Source: Mastigocoleus testarum BC008 (GTDB taxonomy: Bacteria; Cyanobacteriota; Cyanobacteriia; Cyanobacteriales; Nostocaceae). Taken from it: a DNA stretch of 63,495 bases. The position numbers and the translations under genes were made by a program. The stretch is from positions 13,072 to 76,566 of the forward strand of contig NZ_LMTZ01000128.1 in assembly GCF_001456025.1 (NCBI RefSeq), in the 5' to 3' direction. Each line of letters begins with the position of its first letter. Positions within the stretch are counted from its first letter, which is position 1. The notes below the pieces were generated by a model. That model was not told the DNA's origin. It did not search any database and saw only the letters and a program-made list of their open reading frames with translations. Positions 49,691 through 59,839 of the stretch are shown in pieces.

Positions 49691-51736
49691 TTAAGCTTGT
49701 TGATAAATAATCTCTTCAAACTGGATTATATCTTTCTGTGGGTCAGCTAAGATAACTTTAACCGATACTTGTTCCCCAAGCTTGACAATACGCTTGAAGA
49801 ACATTGGTAACTGCAAACCTAATTCTTCAATTAAAATTAACGCCAAGTTACTGTCTTCTCTAAGCCACATTAACACCGTTACCTGCCAAATATTACCAAC
49901 ATGGCGGCGCAGATATTCTAAAGCCCAATACCTATTGGTTTGGCGTTCCACCATTGTTACTTCTTGTGTCGTGCTAATAACACTCATCATCACTTCTCTA
50001 AGTTGGTCAGCGGAGAAAGGTGGAGAATCTCCTCTCAAGTGAGCTTTAATTTGAAAATGAGTTAGCAAGTCGCTGTAACGGCGGATTGGAGAGGTCGCCT
50101 GAGTGTAAGTATCTAAACCTAAACCAGCATGACGTAACGGAGTAATGCTCATTTCACTTTTAGGCATACAACGACGCATTGCGCAAGCACGAACAAATCC
50201 TGCGGGCAACAATAATAACTCTTCTTCCGGAGGTAATTCCGGTTGTGGTTGACCGCGAAATGGTAAGGGAAGATTGTTTTCTTTCCCATAACGAGCAGCT
50301 ACTTCACCAGCAAGAATCATCATTTCCGCGACTAATTGCCGGGACATAGAATCATCTAATACATCAATATTGATTTCATCTTCTCTGACTTTAATCATTG
50401 CCTCAGGCATACTGATACTGACGGCTCCTTGCTCGTAGCGCCAAGTCTTACGCTGACGTGCCCATTTGGCGATCGCTTCAATTTCTGGTTCTGCAGTTAC
50501 ACCTAACTCCAACATTTCATCTACGTCTTCGTAGGTTAGGCGATATGTTGGTTTGATTAAACTGGCATGAATGCTATATTCTTCAACTCCGCCATGTTCA
50601 TTTAAAATAACTCCAAAACTTAGGGCACAACAAACTTCTCCCTGGACTAGGCTCATGGGTCCAGTTGCCAACAGTTCTGGGAACATAGGAACCATACCGG
50701 TTGGCAAGTAAACTGTACTACCACGTTTTCGAGCATCTAAATCTAATTCATCTTCCGGCAATACCCAGCGCGAGGGGTCGGCAATATGTACCCACAATCG
50801 CTCTCTACCATCTGCAAGTTTCTCCCAACTCAAACCATCATCTATTTCAGTGGTTGTCTCGTCATCGATGGTATAAACTTTTAAACTTGTGAGATCCAGT
50901 CGATTAGTATCTAGATCTGGTGGATGTACTTGCAGTCGCTGTTGCGCCACTTCTATTACCTTCGTTGGGAATTGAACCGGAATCGATGAACGGCGCAGGA
51001 ATAAATTTTCATGCGGACTCCACCAACACAAGTCTACTAATAGCTGAAAAGCTCCTTGGGGTGTAGCCGGACGTCCCAACATGCCCATCGTTTCCAAAAC
51101 TGGTGCGGGAGGGGGAAAGGCACGAGCTAATGATTCATAATTTACACCAGTACGGGGAATATCAGCCAGCAATGCTGCATACTTTTCTAAAGCTTCTAAG
51201 CGGTGGCGGTCGTGACGCTGCCATTCCACTTTCTCACCTTTGAGCGCTTGGGAAACTCGCTCCAAAAATTCCTTTTGTCCCTTGGCTTTGAGCGCTTCTA
51301 CTTCTAATTGGTGTTTGCGCTCTGCAACTTGGTTTGCACTTCGCGGCTCATAATTATCTCCTTTTTGCTTGAAATAGACTTTATCATCCGATAACAAGCA
51401 ATAAGCTGCATAACTATGAGGAGCTTCAGACTCAGAAAATAGTAAATTCGCCATACCTTTGGGGTTAACGGACTCACCATCTTCTACCAGTAATTCCCAA
51501 GCCACTTCCAAGCTTGATGGATCCAAATACGGTTTGACTTGTTCTAAAAAACTGTCTATCTGCGAAGGCTTGTAGTTGCCGCCATCGACTTTGTAGGTAA
51601 CTTGTCGAGGCGCTAGGCTGTGGGATTGACCTGCCTTATCTATCACAAACCAGCGGGATTTTCCATCTGGACGATCTACAATTCCCAGACGGCGATCGCC
51701 CCCTACTCTAAATTCAACTAATGTGCCCTTCTCCAC
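49691..51736 (-). CDS. RNB-domain exoribonuclease (RNase II/R family)
   Basis: A 681-aa processive 3'-5' exoribonuclease. The N-terminus has an SH3/CSD-like domain (VEFRVGGDRRLGIVDRPDGKSRW) and a helical insert. The RNB catalytic motif is TIDDETTTEIDDGLS with Asp291, Asp299 and Asp300; Glu297 stands where E. coli RNase II has Asp207. Other motifs present are GSTVYLPTGMVPMFPE, TYRLTYEDVDEML and ATSPIRRYSDLLTH. The C-terminal S1-like domain is short. The order rpmG-rpsR-RNB gene on the same strand is a common cyanobacterial arrangement. Either rnb or rnr would be a reasonable symbol. Confidence 0.92.
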   Translation of the reverse strand: MEKGTLVEFRVGGDRRLGIVDRPDGKSRWFVIDKAGQSHSLAPRQVTYKVDGGNYKPSQIDSFLEQVKPYLDPSSLEVAWELLVEDGESVNPKGMANLLFSESEAPHSYAAYCLLSDDKVYFKQKGDNYEPRSANQVAERKHQLEVEALKAKGQKEFLERVSQALKGEKVEWQRHDRHRLEALEKYAALLADIPRTGVNYESLARAFPPPAPVLETMGMLGRPATPQGAFQLLVDLCWWSPHENLFLRRSSIPVQFPTKVIEVAQQRLQVHPPDLDTNRLDLTSLKVYTIDDETTTEIDDGLSWEKLADGRERLWVHIADPSRWVLPEDELDLDARKRGSTVYLPTGMVPMFPELLATGPMSLVQGEVCCALSFGVILNEHGGVEEYSIHASLIKPTYRLTYEDVDEMLELGVTAEPEIEAIAKWARQRKTWRYEQGAVSISMPEAMIKVREDEINIDVLDDSMSRQLVAEMMILAGEVAARYGKENNLPLPFRGQPQPELPPEEELLLLPAGFVRACAMRRCMPKSEMSITPLRHAGLGLDTYTQATSPIRRYSDLLTHFQIKAHLRGDSPPFSADQLREVMMSVISTTQEVTMVERQTNRYWALEYLRRHVGNIWQVTVLMWLREDSNLALILIEELGLQLPMFFKRIVKLGEQVSVKVILADPQKDIIQFEEIIYQQA

Positions 51737-51828
51737 AAGCCTCGCAGTGAATCAGTTTTCTATTTTGGACTTTTATAACTGGCATTTAGATTAAAATCTA
51801 GTTAATAACTGCCAATACTTAAAGTGTT

Positions 51829-51849
51829 AGGAGCTTGATTTGAGCTCCT
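51829..51849 (-). terminator. Hairpin between rpsR and the RNB gene
   Basis: Perfect AGGAGCT / AGCTCCT stem in the 242-bp spacer; could terminate or attenuate readthrough from rpmG-rpsR into the ribonuclease gene. T-run weak. Confidence 0.45.
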
Positions 51850-51978
51850 GAATTAATTTTAGATTTTGAAGTTCAAAATACCAAGTTTAACGTATAAAAC
51901 ATCTAACTCAATGGGATGATTCTACTATCCCTGGTATTCTGACACTCAATCAATTAGGAGTTCATCCTTCAGCAAAGT

Positions 51979-52194
51979 TTATCCTTCAGCGTTGATAAAT
52001 GGCAACAAAGCTAAAACTCGAGCGCGTTTAATTGCAGTGGTCAAAGCCCGTTGTTGCTGAGATGTCAATCCAGTGATCCGACGCGGTAATATTTTACCCC
52101 GTTCGGTGATAAATTTCCGCAGCAAATCCACATCTTTGTAATCGATTGGGTCTCCTGGCTTAATTGGTGACAGACGACGACGATAATAACTCAT
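51979..52194 (-). CDS. rpsR: 30S ribosomal protein S18
   Basis: 71 aa: MSYYRRRLSPIKPGDPIDYKD, LLRKFITERGKILPRRITGLTSQQQRALTTAIKRARVLALLPF, the full S18 signature. It lies 19 bp downstream of rpmG on the same strand, forming a two-gene operon. Confidence 0.97.
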   Translation of the reverse strand: MSYYRRRLSPIKPGDPIDYKDVDLLRKFITERGKILPRRITGLTSQQQRALTTAIKRARVLALLPFINAEG

Positions 52195-52213
52195 TTTTGC
52201 TCAGTTTCCTTTT

Positions 52214-52408
52214 TTACTTGATTTCCTTGTGGACGGTGTGACTATTGCAATGGGTGCAGAACTTTTTTAGCTCTAGACGATTGGTGGTGTTACGACGATT
52301 TTTGGTACTCGTGTAACGGGAAACGCCAGGAGAGCGTTTGTTTGAGTTACTGCGGCATTCAGTGCATTCGAGTGTCACTATAATCCGGACACCTTTATTC
52401 TTAGCCAT
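52214..52408 (-). CDS. rpmG: 50S ribosomal protein L33
   Basis: A 64-aa zinc-type (C+) L33: Cys-x2-Cys pairs in ECTEC and KFCTHCNSHTVHKE. Begins MAKNKGVRIIVTLECTEC. First gene of the rpmG-rpsR pair. Confidence 0.97.
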   Translation of the reverse strand: MAKNKGVRIIVTLECTECRSNSNKRSPGVSRYTSTKNRRNTTNRLELKKFCTHCNSHTVHKEIK

Positions 52409-52728
52409 AATTTTAGATAGACAGCCAGGAGAGAATAAATACGATCAAATATTTTCCCACATGACGCCACAATATTTCAACTAAAATGTTGACTTTAATG
52501 TCGAGTTAGTGCCCACATTGCGACGAAGTTGAGATAGTCCTAACATTACCTTAATTTAAAGCTTTGTCTGGGCATTAGATAAAGCTATTTTGCATCGGAA
52601 TGCTAGGGGAATGCTTAGTACTATAGCAGCAGAATTCATAATTATATTGCAAAAAGTAGCAGAAAATATTTGGGTTGGGGATTGGCGACTGGGGATTGGG
52701 GATAGCACTGCGTGCTATCCCCAACCCC
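52409..52728. other. Intergenic region between tamB and rpmG
   Basis: Contains GGGATTG-type heptamers (52675-52700) and a perfect 11-bp hairpin (52698-52722). The rpmG promoter lies in the right-hand part of the rpmG upstream DNA (~52410-52550). No ORF. Confidence 0.55.
52698..52722 (-). terminator. Strong hairpin 3' of the tamB gene
   Basis: GGGGATAGCAC / GTGCTATCCCC perfect 11-bp stem with a 3-nt loop, 7 bp after the stop codon. No T-run on the minus strand, so a transcript-stabilising end or repeat rather than a classical terminator. Confidence 0.5.
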
Positions 52729-55700
52729 CTAAAACCTCCTCTGATACTCGATCCGAAATTCACCAAAATCATAGTCGTAAATAAACCTGACAGAAGAATT
52801 CTCGTTGATATCTTTTAACCCCGTGACTGAGGGGAAAACTTGCAAGCGTGTGAGACCTATTTTCTTACCTACAGAATTCACTGGTCTCTGGACATTCCAC
52901 AGAAATTCTTGGTAATATTCATCAATAATTGGTGTTATTACGTAATCAATAAAAGCTGATTGTATCAGTTCTTCTTCTTGACCGTCAGTAAGTTTTTGTT
53001 CTACATCTTTAATGATCGCAATAGTACGGTTACCAAGTAAAGATAAGATTTCGGTTTGGTTACGACTTGGAGTACTTGACAACTCTACGATTGGATTATT
53101 AATCAGGCTTTGGTTCCTAATGGCGACTTGAGAACTCTCATTTATACAATTAGCTATTCTTTGTAATCTTTGGGGTGAATTTTGTATTGTTTTTCTGAGA
53201 AATACCCTGGGAACATTAATTTGACAATTTTCTGAATTATCGTCCAAAGAACCAATTAGTTGACTAGCTTCTCCTTCAATACCGATCCGTACATCAATTT
53301 GGTTAGGATTTGTCGGCGCTACTGCATCGTCACGAATTTCAGAATCAACGGGTTGGGGACGGTCGAAGCTGGGAGCGTCAAGAACTGTTGTTTGCAGTTC
53401 AATATCTAGGTTGGGATTGAGTAAACCTTGCTCTGGAGAAAATACAATGAAGTGTTCGCGATCGCGCGAGAGGAAAAAGGAATTATCGAGGAAATAAATA
53501 CTTCCTCGACGCAAATTTATGATTCCTTCGGGCTGTAAGTTATCCAGGGGACCATTTAATGTTAAGTTACCGGCAATTAAAAAGTTTGTCCGGGGTACGG
53601 ATCGTTTAAATCTAAATCCTTCGCCAATATTTATTTGTAAGTCGTCGAATATAGGTTGAAAGGAATAGTTGTCTTTAGCCCGTCTTTTTCTTCTTTTAGC
53701 TGATTTTTTTTGTTGGTTACTTGCTTGTTCCTCGTTTTCCTCAGCCTCATTATTCAGTTTTGGAACAATAACTCTTCCTTCGCTGAGATCGATATTTCCG
53801 CCGATTATGGGACGCGTTACTGTTTGAGATACTTCAACGCTGGCGTTAACATTTCCTTTGTAGAGTCCTTCAAGATTTAGTTTTCCTGGACCTAGGGCTA
53901 ATATCAGCGAACTAGGATTATCAGGGTTGGTAATTCCGGCACGAACTAAAGGTAAACTACCCGTAAGGGAAAATGGACTATCAGCAAAGTTCCCTTCTAA
54001 CTGGTTTACTTGAATGTTTTGATTTTGTAGAGCAATGTCACCAGCAATATTTAGATTGATTTCCTCACCTAGTTGCTTAGTTTTGACGGTGGCGTTTTCA
54101 ATTTGAATTGTGGAAGTACCTGTTAAATCTTTTATGAGTTGGGGAGGGGTTTGGGCTGACCAATTTAAAGGTCCTTCAAGGTTGAGTGCAATTTCTCCGT
54201 TTCCTTTAACCCATTCTAATTGCTCCTGAGTAAAAGTACTTAAAAACGCTAATCCTTGAGTTCCAATTTTAGCATCTAAAGTAATAGAGTTATCTGTATT
54301 GGGTTGGGGAGGATAGGGTATTTTGGCGTTGATTTGGGTGAATGAATCGGGGGTTGTATTAAATTTCGCTACTGAATCTATGTAGCTGAAGGTACCAGAA
54401 AATATCCCTAATGGATCTTGATTGAAGCTACCATCAATTAAGGAGATTTTTCCTTCTTGAATTTGGGGTTGATTAATCGTACCGTCTACTGTGGCTTGAA
54501 GGTTTACTTTTCCCCCAATGTCTACAGGAACATCAATAAAGGCAAATTTTTCAAGATTATCTAAGGAGAAGTTTTGTACTTGGACAAATCCGGATGTTTT
54601 TTCTCCTGTTAATTCTCCATTTAAAGCAATTGTGCCTTCTTCTAGGGCGACACGTAATGGATCTACTTTTATACTTCCGTCTTTATAACTTCCCCGTGCT
54701 GTTACCTGGTTGATATCTAACGGCTTTCCTTCCTGAATAACTGGACCTTTACGACGTTTGACGGTAACAACTTTGGGTTGGGGATACCATTCCCAGTTAT
54801 TACCATCTAGCTGAAAGTCTACTTGGGGGTTATAAAATTTACCTGCTATATCGATCTGGGCGTTATATTCTCCCCTCAAGTCTAATTGAATTGCGGATTC
54901 TTCTTCTCGCTTGCGGGCTGCATATCGTCGAACCCGTCGATCTACTCTCCTGAGTAAGCGTAGCTGTCGGGCTAAGGGTGCGTTGGGTTTTCCTACTGGA
55001 TCTGTTTCAATAGCTGCAGCGTTAGTAAAGTTAGAAGAACCAAAGAAAATGCTTTGCAGGTCTTCTAATCTGTACGTATTAATAGTCGCAAAGATATCTT
55101 CTAACTTGGCTGATTTTGTGAATATCTTGGCGTTGACATCACCCGAGTTCAGATTTAGGTTACCTTGAAGATTATATCGGCTCTGTCCTGATTCCAAGTA
55201 AGCTGATGGGACGTTTGCAACTCCTCCATCGTAAGAGAAATTTGCTGCGACTTCTTCTGCCTTAAGATATCCAATACTTGGTTTGGTAACTTGTAAGTTT
55301 CCAGCGATGTTTGTAACGTCGAATAGGTTCAAGTCAAGTTTTCCGGTGACTATTCCCCCAACTTGCGCAGGGAGATTTTCTTGGACTGCTGGTACTACAT
55401 TTAACAAAGCCAGGGAAAAGTTTTTCAGATCGATATTTAGCCGATCGCCGTTACGTTGACCGCTTACTAAAATAGCGTTTTTGGAATTTCCTCCTTGTTG
55501 CAGGTTAAAGGAAACTGGAAGATAAGGTGAGATACATTCTTCTCTATTACAGGGTTCTAGCTGGGCTGAGATTTGATCGTTTTGTCCTTGTAAGTTAATT
55601 GCTAAAGTTTTACCGGGTTGTAAATTTACTGGACCTGTTAGTAATGGTTCAAAGGCGATTTTATCAACTGCAAAATCCCTAAGTTGTAAGTTACCTGTTA

Positions 55701-58700
55701 ATTGTAAATTTCCCGGTGCTAGGGGATCTCCAAGTAAGTTATCGCCTTGGAAGCGACCTTGAAAAGCAGCATTTCCGGCGATGGGAATATCAGTTTGCTG
55801 GGAAATTTGGGCGATTAAGGTGGAGGGAAGTTCACTTAAGTTGGAACGGGCATTAATATTTAAATTAGTACCTATTCCCCAAGTTCCATTTTTACTTGTC
55901 GCCGGATTTGGATTTAAAGTTATTTGACCGTCAGCAGTAAGTGATTGTTCTCCTACTTGCAAAGATATGGTTTTAGCTTGGATCGTAGCGGGGGAATTAC
56001 CTTCTATAAAAGGATTGATATTTCCTGCGAGATTAAATTTACCAGATAATTTTCCGACTTCGGGACAGGATAAATCAAAATTTTGGCAAATGGCTGGGGT
56101 GTTAATATTCGTTGCAGTTGTATTGCTAGAAAAAATACCATTATTTAAATTGGTGATGGTATTAACCGTACCTCCTTGAACGCCCAATCTTGCAACAGCA
56201 TTGGCTCGAATATTATTAAAATCTTGAGATAGTAATCGATTTACAGAACCGGAAAGATTAACTTGACTATCTGCAATAGTCAGGGGTACTGGTAAATCAG
56301 GCAAAAATGGGGAAACTGAAACTCCTTTAGCAGTAGCGATCGCTTCTAAAAGACCTTGTTCTAATTTACCGTCGATGGCTACTTTACCATTATTGACGTC
56401 TAAATCCAGATCGGTATTACCTCTAACTCTGGCTAAATTAAGATTACCCGACCCTAAATCATCTAAGATATCTAAATTTCCTGCTAACTGAACCTTTCCT
56501 TGGCGCAGGTTAATTGGTCGATTTAAGTTTAAGTTTAATTCGGGGGGTTTAAATTGAGATATAAAAGGATTTAGTGCTACAGAATTAGCATTGATCGATG
56601 CTTGCCAAGTTTCCGTCCCTAGATTACCTGAACCATTAAAATTAACTGTGCCATTTCTTCGGGTTTCGGGGACGATTAATTGACCGGAAGCGCTTGCGCG
56701 GAAGCTACTTAGCTTATCACTTAAAGTATCGCTTAAATTATTATTTATATTTTGATTTTGACTTGTTGCAAATGATAATAATTGTTTTACAGAACCAGAA
56801 ACATTAACTCGGGTATTTGCTACTGTTACAGGGGAGCCAAGCTGAGGTAAAAATTTATTAAGTGAAACTCTGTTGGCGATCGCATTCCCTTGTAAAACTC
56901 CCCGATCTAACTTTCCATCTACGGCAACTTTACCATTGTCAACGTTTAAATTTAAATCGGCAGTTCCTTGAATATTAGCCGGGTCGAAATTATCTAATCT
57001 ACCCGCAATATTAACATTACCCCGTTCTAAAAATACCGGTACATCTTCACCAGTAGGGAGTTCAGATAAAGGTAAAAATCTATTGAGGGAAATTCGATTA
57101 GCGATCGCTTTGGCTTGTAAAAGACCTCGATTTAATACTGCGTCTACAGCAACGTCACCATTATTAACATTTAAATCTAGGTCAGCAGTTCCTTGGATAT
57201 TACGCGGATTTAAATTATCTAATCTACCTGCTAATTTGACGTTACCCCGCTCCAAAAAGACGGGTACATCTAAGTTTTCATCCTGTTGAAATTCAGATAA
57301 TAAAGGCGTTAATGATAGGGAATTAGCACTAACATTACCCTGCCAAAGCCTATTTGCTAGATTAGCTTCACCATCAACATTGACTTTACCATCTTTGGTT
57401 TGCAAAACCGTGTTACGCAGACTGACTTTATTTGCTGCGTACAAAATATCTCCAGTACCAGAAACTTGTCCCGCAACTGCAGTGTTAGCATTAGGTACTT
57501 TCCACGATAAAACTGCTTGGGGATTTGCAACTGTACCTCTAACTGTTCCTAGTGCGGTAATTCTATTTAACCGATAAGAATCATCTGTAACTCCGTAACG
57601 AGCAATAATTGCTCTGGGATTAGTTAACAGAGCATTCAAATTAAAAGCTAGCTGGGACTTAGCAAAATTTTTGAATTCAAAATTCTCTAATTCTGTCAAA
57701 CGACGAGGAAATTTAACGTTACCTTTGGCGACAATTTCACCACCACTTAAGGTTGTAGCTCGGAATTCTCGAAGTAAAAATTGCGACAAATTACCAACAA
57801 AACTGGTATTTATTTTACTAAACCTTACTTTGTCAACAATGACGTTGCGAGTGCTGACAATATTACCTGTTAAAACTGGATTTTCAAATTTTCCCTTGAC
57901 AAGCATATCTGCCCGCAATTTACCATCTATCCCAATCGGTAACTTTGCAGGTACAGTTCTCAAAACCTTAGCAACTTCAAAAGGATTAACATTAACCTTA
58001 ACGTCAAAACCTTCCTTGACATCTACATCACCAGATACCAATGCTGTCAGATTACCGTAGCTCCCCTTCGTTTCCTCAAAAGTTATCTTATCCCCCTTAA
58101 ATCGCAACAAAGCGTTCGCATCGATTGGGGCTAGTAGTTGCTTGCTTCTAACCTTCAAATCTTGTAATTTTGCCGTACCCACAACCAAAGGTAATTCAGA
58201 AAAGGTCGAGAGTTTGATATCTAAATCGGCATTTAGCTCGCCACTTGAGATATTAACCGGAACCTGGGAAATGAAAGGATTAAGCTTAGCTAAAGTTAGT
58301 TTTGCGATTTTGGCACTTGCCTTAGTTTTACCAGTTTCTAACTGAGTTTCTCCCTCAAGCTCCACTTTACCTTGAAATATTTCTGCATCAAGGTCGTATC
58401 GCAGGCGTTCGGTTTCTACCTGATTATAGTTGACAAATCCATCTATTTTACTCTGCAATGGAGTCTGATAACCGCGAGGAAGCAAAGCAACCTTACCATC
58501 TCGCACGCGGATAGTTGTGTTCAGCTTAACAGGAAGTTCGCTATCATCATCTGTATCTAATTCCAGTCTTACCCATTCTCCCGACTTCACCTCTTGAGCA
58601 TAAACATCTGGTTTAATAAAAGTGATATCGACAGGCAAAATTCGAGAGAATATTACCGGAATTGGATTAAAATTGACATTAACCGCTTCAATTGAGACGT

Positions 58701-58998
58701 TATTAGGATCGTCCTCAGTCGCCGGGAGGGAAGAAGAACCAAAGCGAATTCCGGTCAAACTCCAACTTTGCACCTCCCCCACATCAACCTCACGATTGAT
58801 GTAATTGCTAAGTTGAGTTTCTACTAAAGATGGTAAATTGCGACGAATCCAAAAATCTGTGACGAAATAGCCAACCGTACCCATTCCGACAAGAGCAATA
58901 CTAGTTGCAAACGCAATTTTACGAAACCAAGAACCTGTATCATTCTGGTTTTGAGGTTCTTGAGAGTCAGCTTCATCCGGAGTATTTGGAGATGTCAT
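52729..58998 (-). CDS. TamB/DUF490-family inner-membrane-anchored translocation and assembly protein
   Basis: At 2089 aa it belongs to the AsmA/TamB family that bridges inner and outer membranes in lipid transport or outer-membrane-protein assembly. An N-terminal membrane anchor (about 23-51, RKIAFATSIALVGMGTVGYF) is followed by a very long beta-rich periplasmic rod. The C-terminal DUF490 domain ends with LSLLGNRTIAI, a beta barrel-contacting region and a terminal YQRRF. Internal near-repeats are clear: FLERGNVKLAGRLDNLNPRNIQGTADLDLNVNNGDVAVDAVLNRGLLQ and similar blocks around residues 575-750 and 870-910. A Lys/Arg-rich stretch lies near 1760. No tamA/bam gene is adjacent. It is much longer than E. 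coli TamB (~1260 aa), as usual in cyanobacteria. Confidence 0.9.
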   Translation of the reverse strand: MTSPNTPDEADSQEPQNQNDTGSWFRKIAFATSIALVGMGTVGYFVTDFWIRRNLPSLVETQLSNYINREVDVGEVQSWSLTGIRFGSSSLPATEDDPNNVSIEAVNVNFNPIPVIFSRILPVDITFIKPDVYAQEVKSGEWVRLELDTDDDSELPVKLNTTIRVRDGKVALLPRGYQTPLQSKIDGFVNYNQVETERLRYDLDAEIFQGKVELEGETQLETGKTKASAKIAKLTLAKLNPFISQVPVNISSGELNADLDIKLSTFSELPLVVGTAKLQDLKVRSKQLLAPIDANALLRFKGDKITFEETKGSYGNLTALVSGDVDVKEGFDVKVNVNPFEVAKVLRTVPAKLPIGIDGKLRADMLVKGKFENPVLTGNIVSTRNVIVDKVRFSKINTSFVGNLSQFLLREFRATTLSGGEIVAKGNVKFPRRLTELENFEFKNFAKSQLAFNLNALLTNPRAIIARYGVTDDSYRLNRITALGTVRGTVANPQAVLSWKVPNANTAVAGQVSGTGDILYAANKVSLRNTVLQTKDGKVNVDGEANLANRLWQGNVSANSLSLTPLLSEFQQDENLDVPVFLERGNVKLAGRLDNLNPRNIQGTADLDLNVNNGDVAVDAVLNRGLLQAKAIANRISLNRFLPLSELPTGEDVPVFLERGNVNIAGRLDNFDPANIQGTADLNLNVDNGKVAVDGKLDRGVLQGNAIANRVSLNKFLPQLGSPVTVANTRVNVSGSVKQLLSFATSQNQNINNNLSDTLSDKLSSFRASASGQLIVPETRRNGTVNFNGSGNLGTETWQASINANSVALNPFISQFKPPELNLNLNRPINLRQGKVQLAGNLDILDDLGSGNLNLARVRGNTDLDLDVNNGKVAIDGKLEQGLLEAIATAKGVSVSPFLPDLPVPLTIADSQVNLSGSVNRLLSQDFNNIRANAVARLGVQGGTVNTITNLNNGIFSSNTTATNINTPAICQNFDLSCPEVGKLSGKFNLAGNINPFIEGNSPATIQAKTISLQVGEQSLTADGQITLNPNPATSKNGTWGIGTNLNINARSNLSELPSTLIAQISQQTDIPIAGNAAFQGRFQGDNLLGDPLAPGNLQLTGNLQLRDFAVDKIAFEPLLTGPVNLQPGKTLAINLQGQNDQISAQLEPCNREECISPYLPVSFNLQQGGNSKNAILVSGQRNGDRLNIDLKNFSLALLNVVPAVQENLPAQVGGIVTGKLDLNLFDVTNIAGNLQVTKPSIGYLKAEEVAANFSYDGGVANVPSAYLESGQSRYNLQGNLNLNSGDVNAKIFTKSAKLEDIFATINTYRLEDLQSIFFGSSNFTNAAAIETDPVGKPNAPLARQLRLLRRVDRRVRRYAARKREEESAIQLDLRGEYNAQIDIAGKFYNPQVDFQLDGNNWEWYPQPKVVTVKRRKGPVIQEGKPLDINQVTARGSYKDGSIKVDPLRVALEEGTIALNGELTGEKTSGFVQVQNFSLDNLEKFAFIDVPVDIGGKVNLQATVDGTINQPQIQEGKISLIDGSFNQDPLGIFSGTFSYIDSVAKFNTTPDSFTQINAKIPYPPQPNTDNSITLDAKIGTQGLAFLSTFTQEQLEWVKGNGEIALNLEGPLNWSAQTPPQLIKDLTGTSTIQIENATVKTKQLGEEINLNIAGDIALQNQNIQVNQLEGNFADSPFSLTGSLPLVRAGITNPDNPSSLILALGPGKLNLEGLYKGNVNASVEVSQTVTRPIIGGNIDLSEGRVIVPKLNNEAEENEEQASNQQKKSAKRRKRRAKDNYSFQPIFDDLQINIGEGFRFKRSVPRTNFLIAGNLTLNGPLDNLQPEGIINLRRGSIYFLDNSFFLSRDREHFIVFSPEQGLLNPNLDIELQTTVLDAPSFDRPQPVDSEIRDDAVAPTNPNQIDVRIGIEGEASQLIGSLDDNSENCQINVPRVFLRKTIQNSPQRLQRIANCINESSQVAIRNQSLINNPIVELSSTPSRNQTEILSLLGNRTIAIIKDVEQKLTDGQEEELIQSAFIDYVITPIIDEYYQEFLWNVQRPVNSVGKKIGLTRLQVFPSVTGLKDINENSSVRFIYDYDFGEFRIEYQRRF

Positions 58999-59839
58999 AA
59001 CTTTTTGGTTCTACAGATTGTTTATTTTCCTCACAAAACTAAATTTTGAATCAATTTTAGGTTATTGAACCTTAAATTATCTAACTTTGAATTAGTTTAC
59101 GCTTAATATTATGCCTACTCAATTACCCGAAAGCTTATGTAAAAACCCCTATTCAGATTAACTACATTTAAATTCTGGGGTTAATAAACAAGATGGCAAA
59201 CTTACTTGCAGGGACATGATATTTTAACATTTGTAGAGATGCGCTCTTCTTAGCGTTCCTGCGGGAAAATATGTCGCGTCTCTATCAGAATCTGTGTTTT
59301 ATTATTAAATGTTTTCATACTCACATTTTACAGGAAAAATTTAAGAGAAAAATTACTATATAGTAAGCGATTCAACGGACACAATAGGTAATAGTTTACA
59401 GCTGAATCGACAGTTTCAAAATTACCCTATTTCACAATAATTTCCTAGAGTATCTTATACTTTCTGATTTGCCACCAAAATTCAAGAATTTCCATGTACG
59501 TAAAATAGTGTAATTTTATTTACTAGACCTCATGCTCTTTACACTTTAAGGGGAAATCAAAAATTACAAAATTATTTACGTATATAAGTCTTAATACTGG
59601 TAAGTTCTATATGCATTTTAAGTACCTAACATCATGTATAAAAATATTTTTAATTCTCAGATTCTATAGACTCACAATTTCCAAGCTAAGTAACACTGTT
59701 TTCCACGATGCTTAATAAAATCCTGGTTCTGTGAGTAAATCCTAAGGGGATTTAAAACTAAACCAAATTCAACTTGTAAAGCTTAGACAGAGATTGGGTT
59801 TAGAGTCTTATTTTCTAAGATTATGGATAAATTGGTACT
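58999..59839. other. Intergenic region between ppk2 and tamB
   Basis: AT-rich, 840 bp. Only the palindromic repeat (59232-59287) is recognisable. Holds the tamB promoter. Confidence 0.5.
59232..59287. repeat. TGTAGAGACG palindromic repeat, copy 5 (long form, degenerate)
   Basis: Starts tgtagagatgcg and ends cgcgtctctatca with the gaaaatatgtcgc internal segment also present in copy 3. Confidence 0.7.

Noticed and set aside
49504..49710. Plus-strand frame with repeated YLHRR
   Set aside because: It is the 15-bp tandem repeat read as codons.
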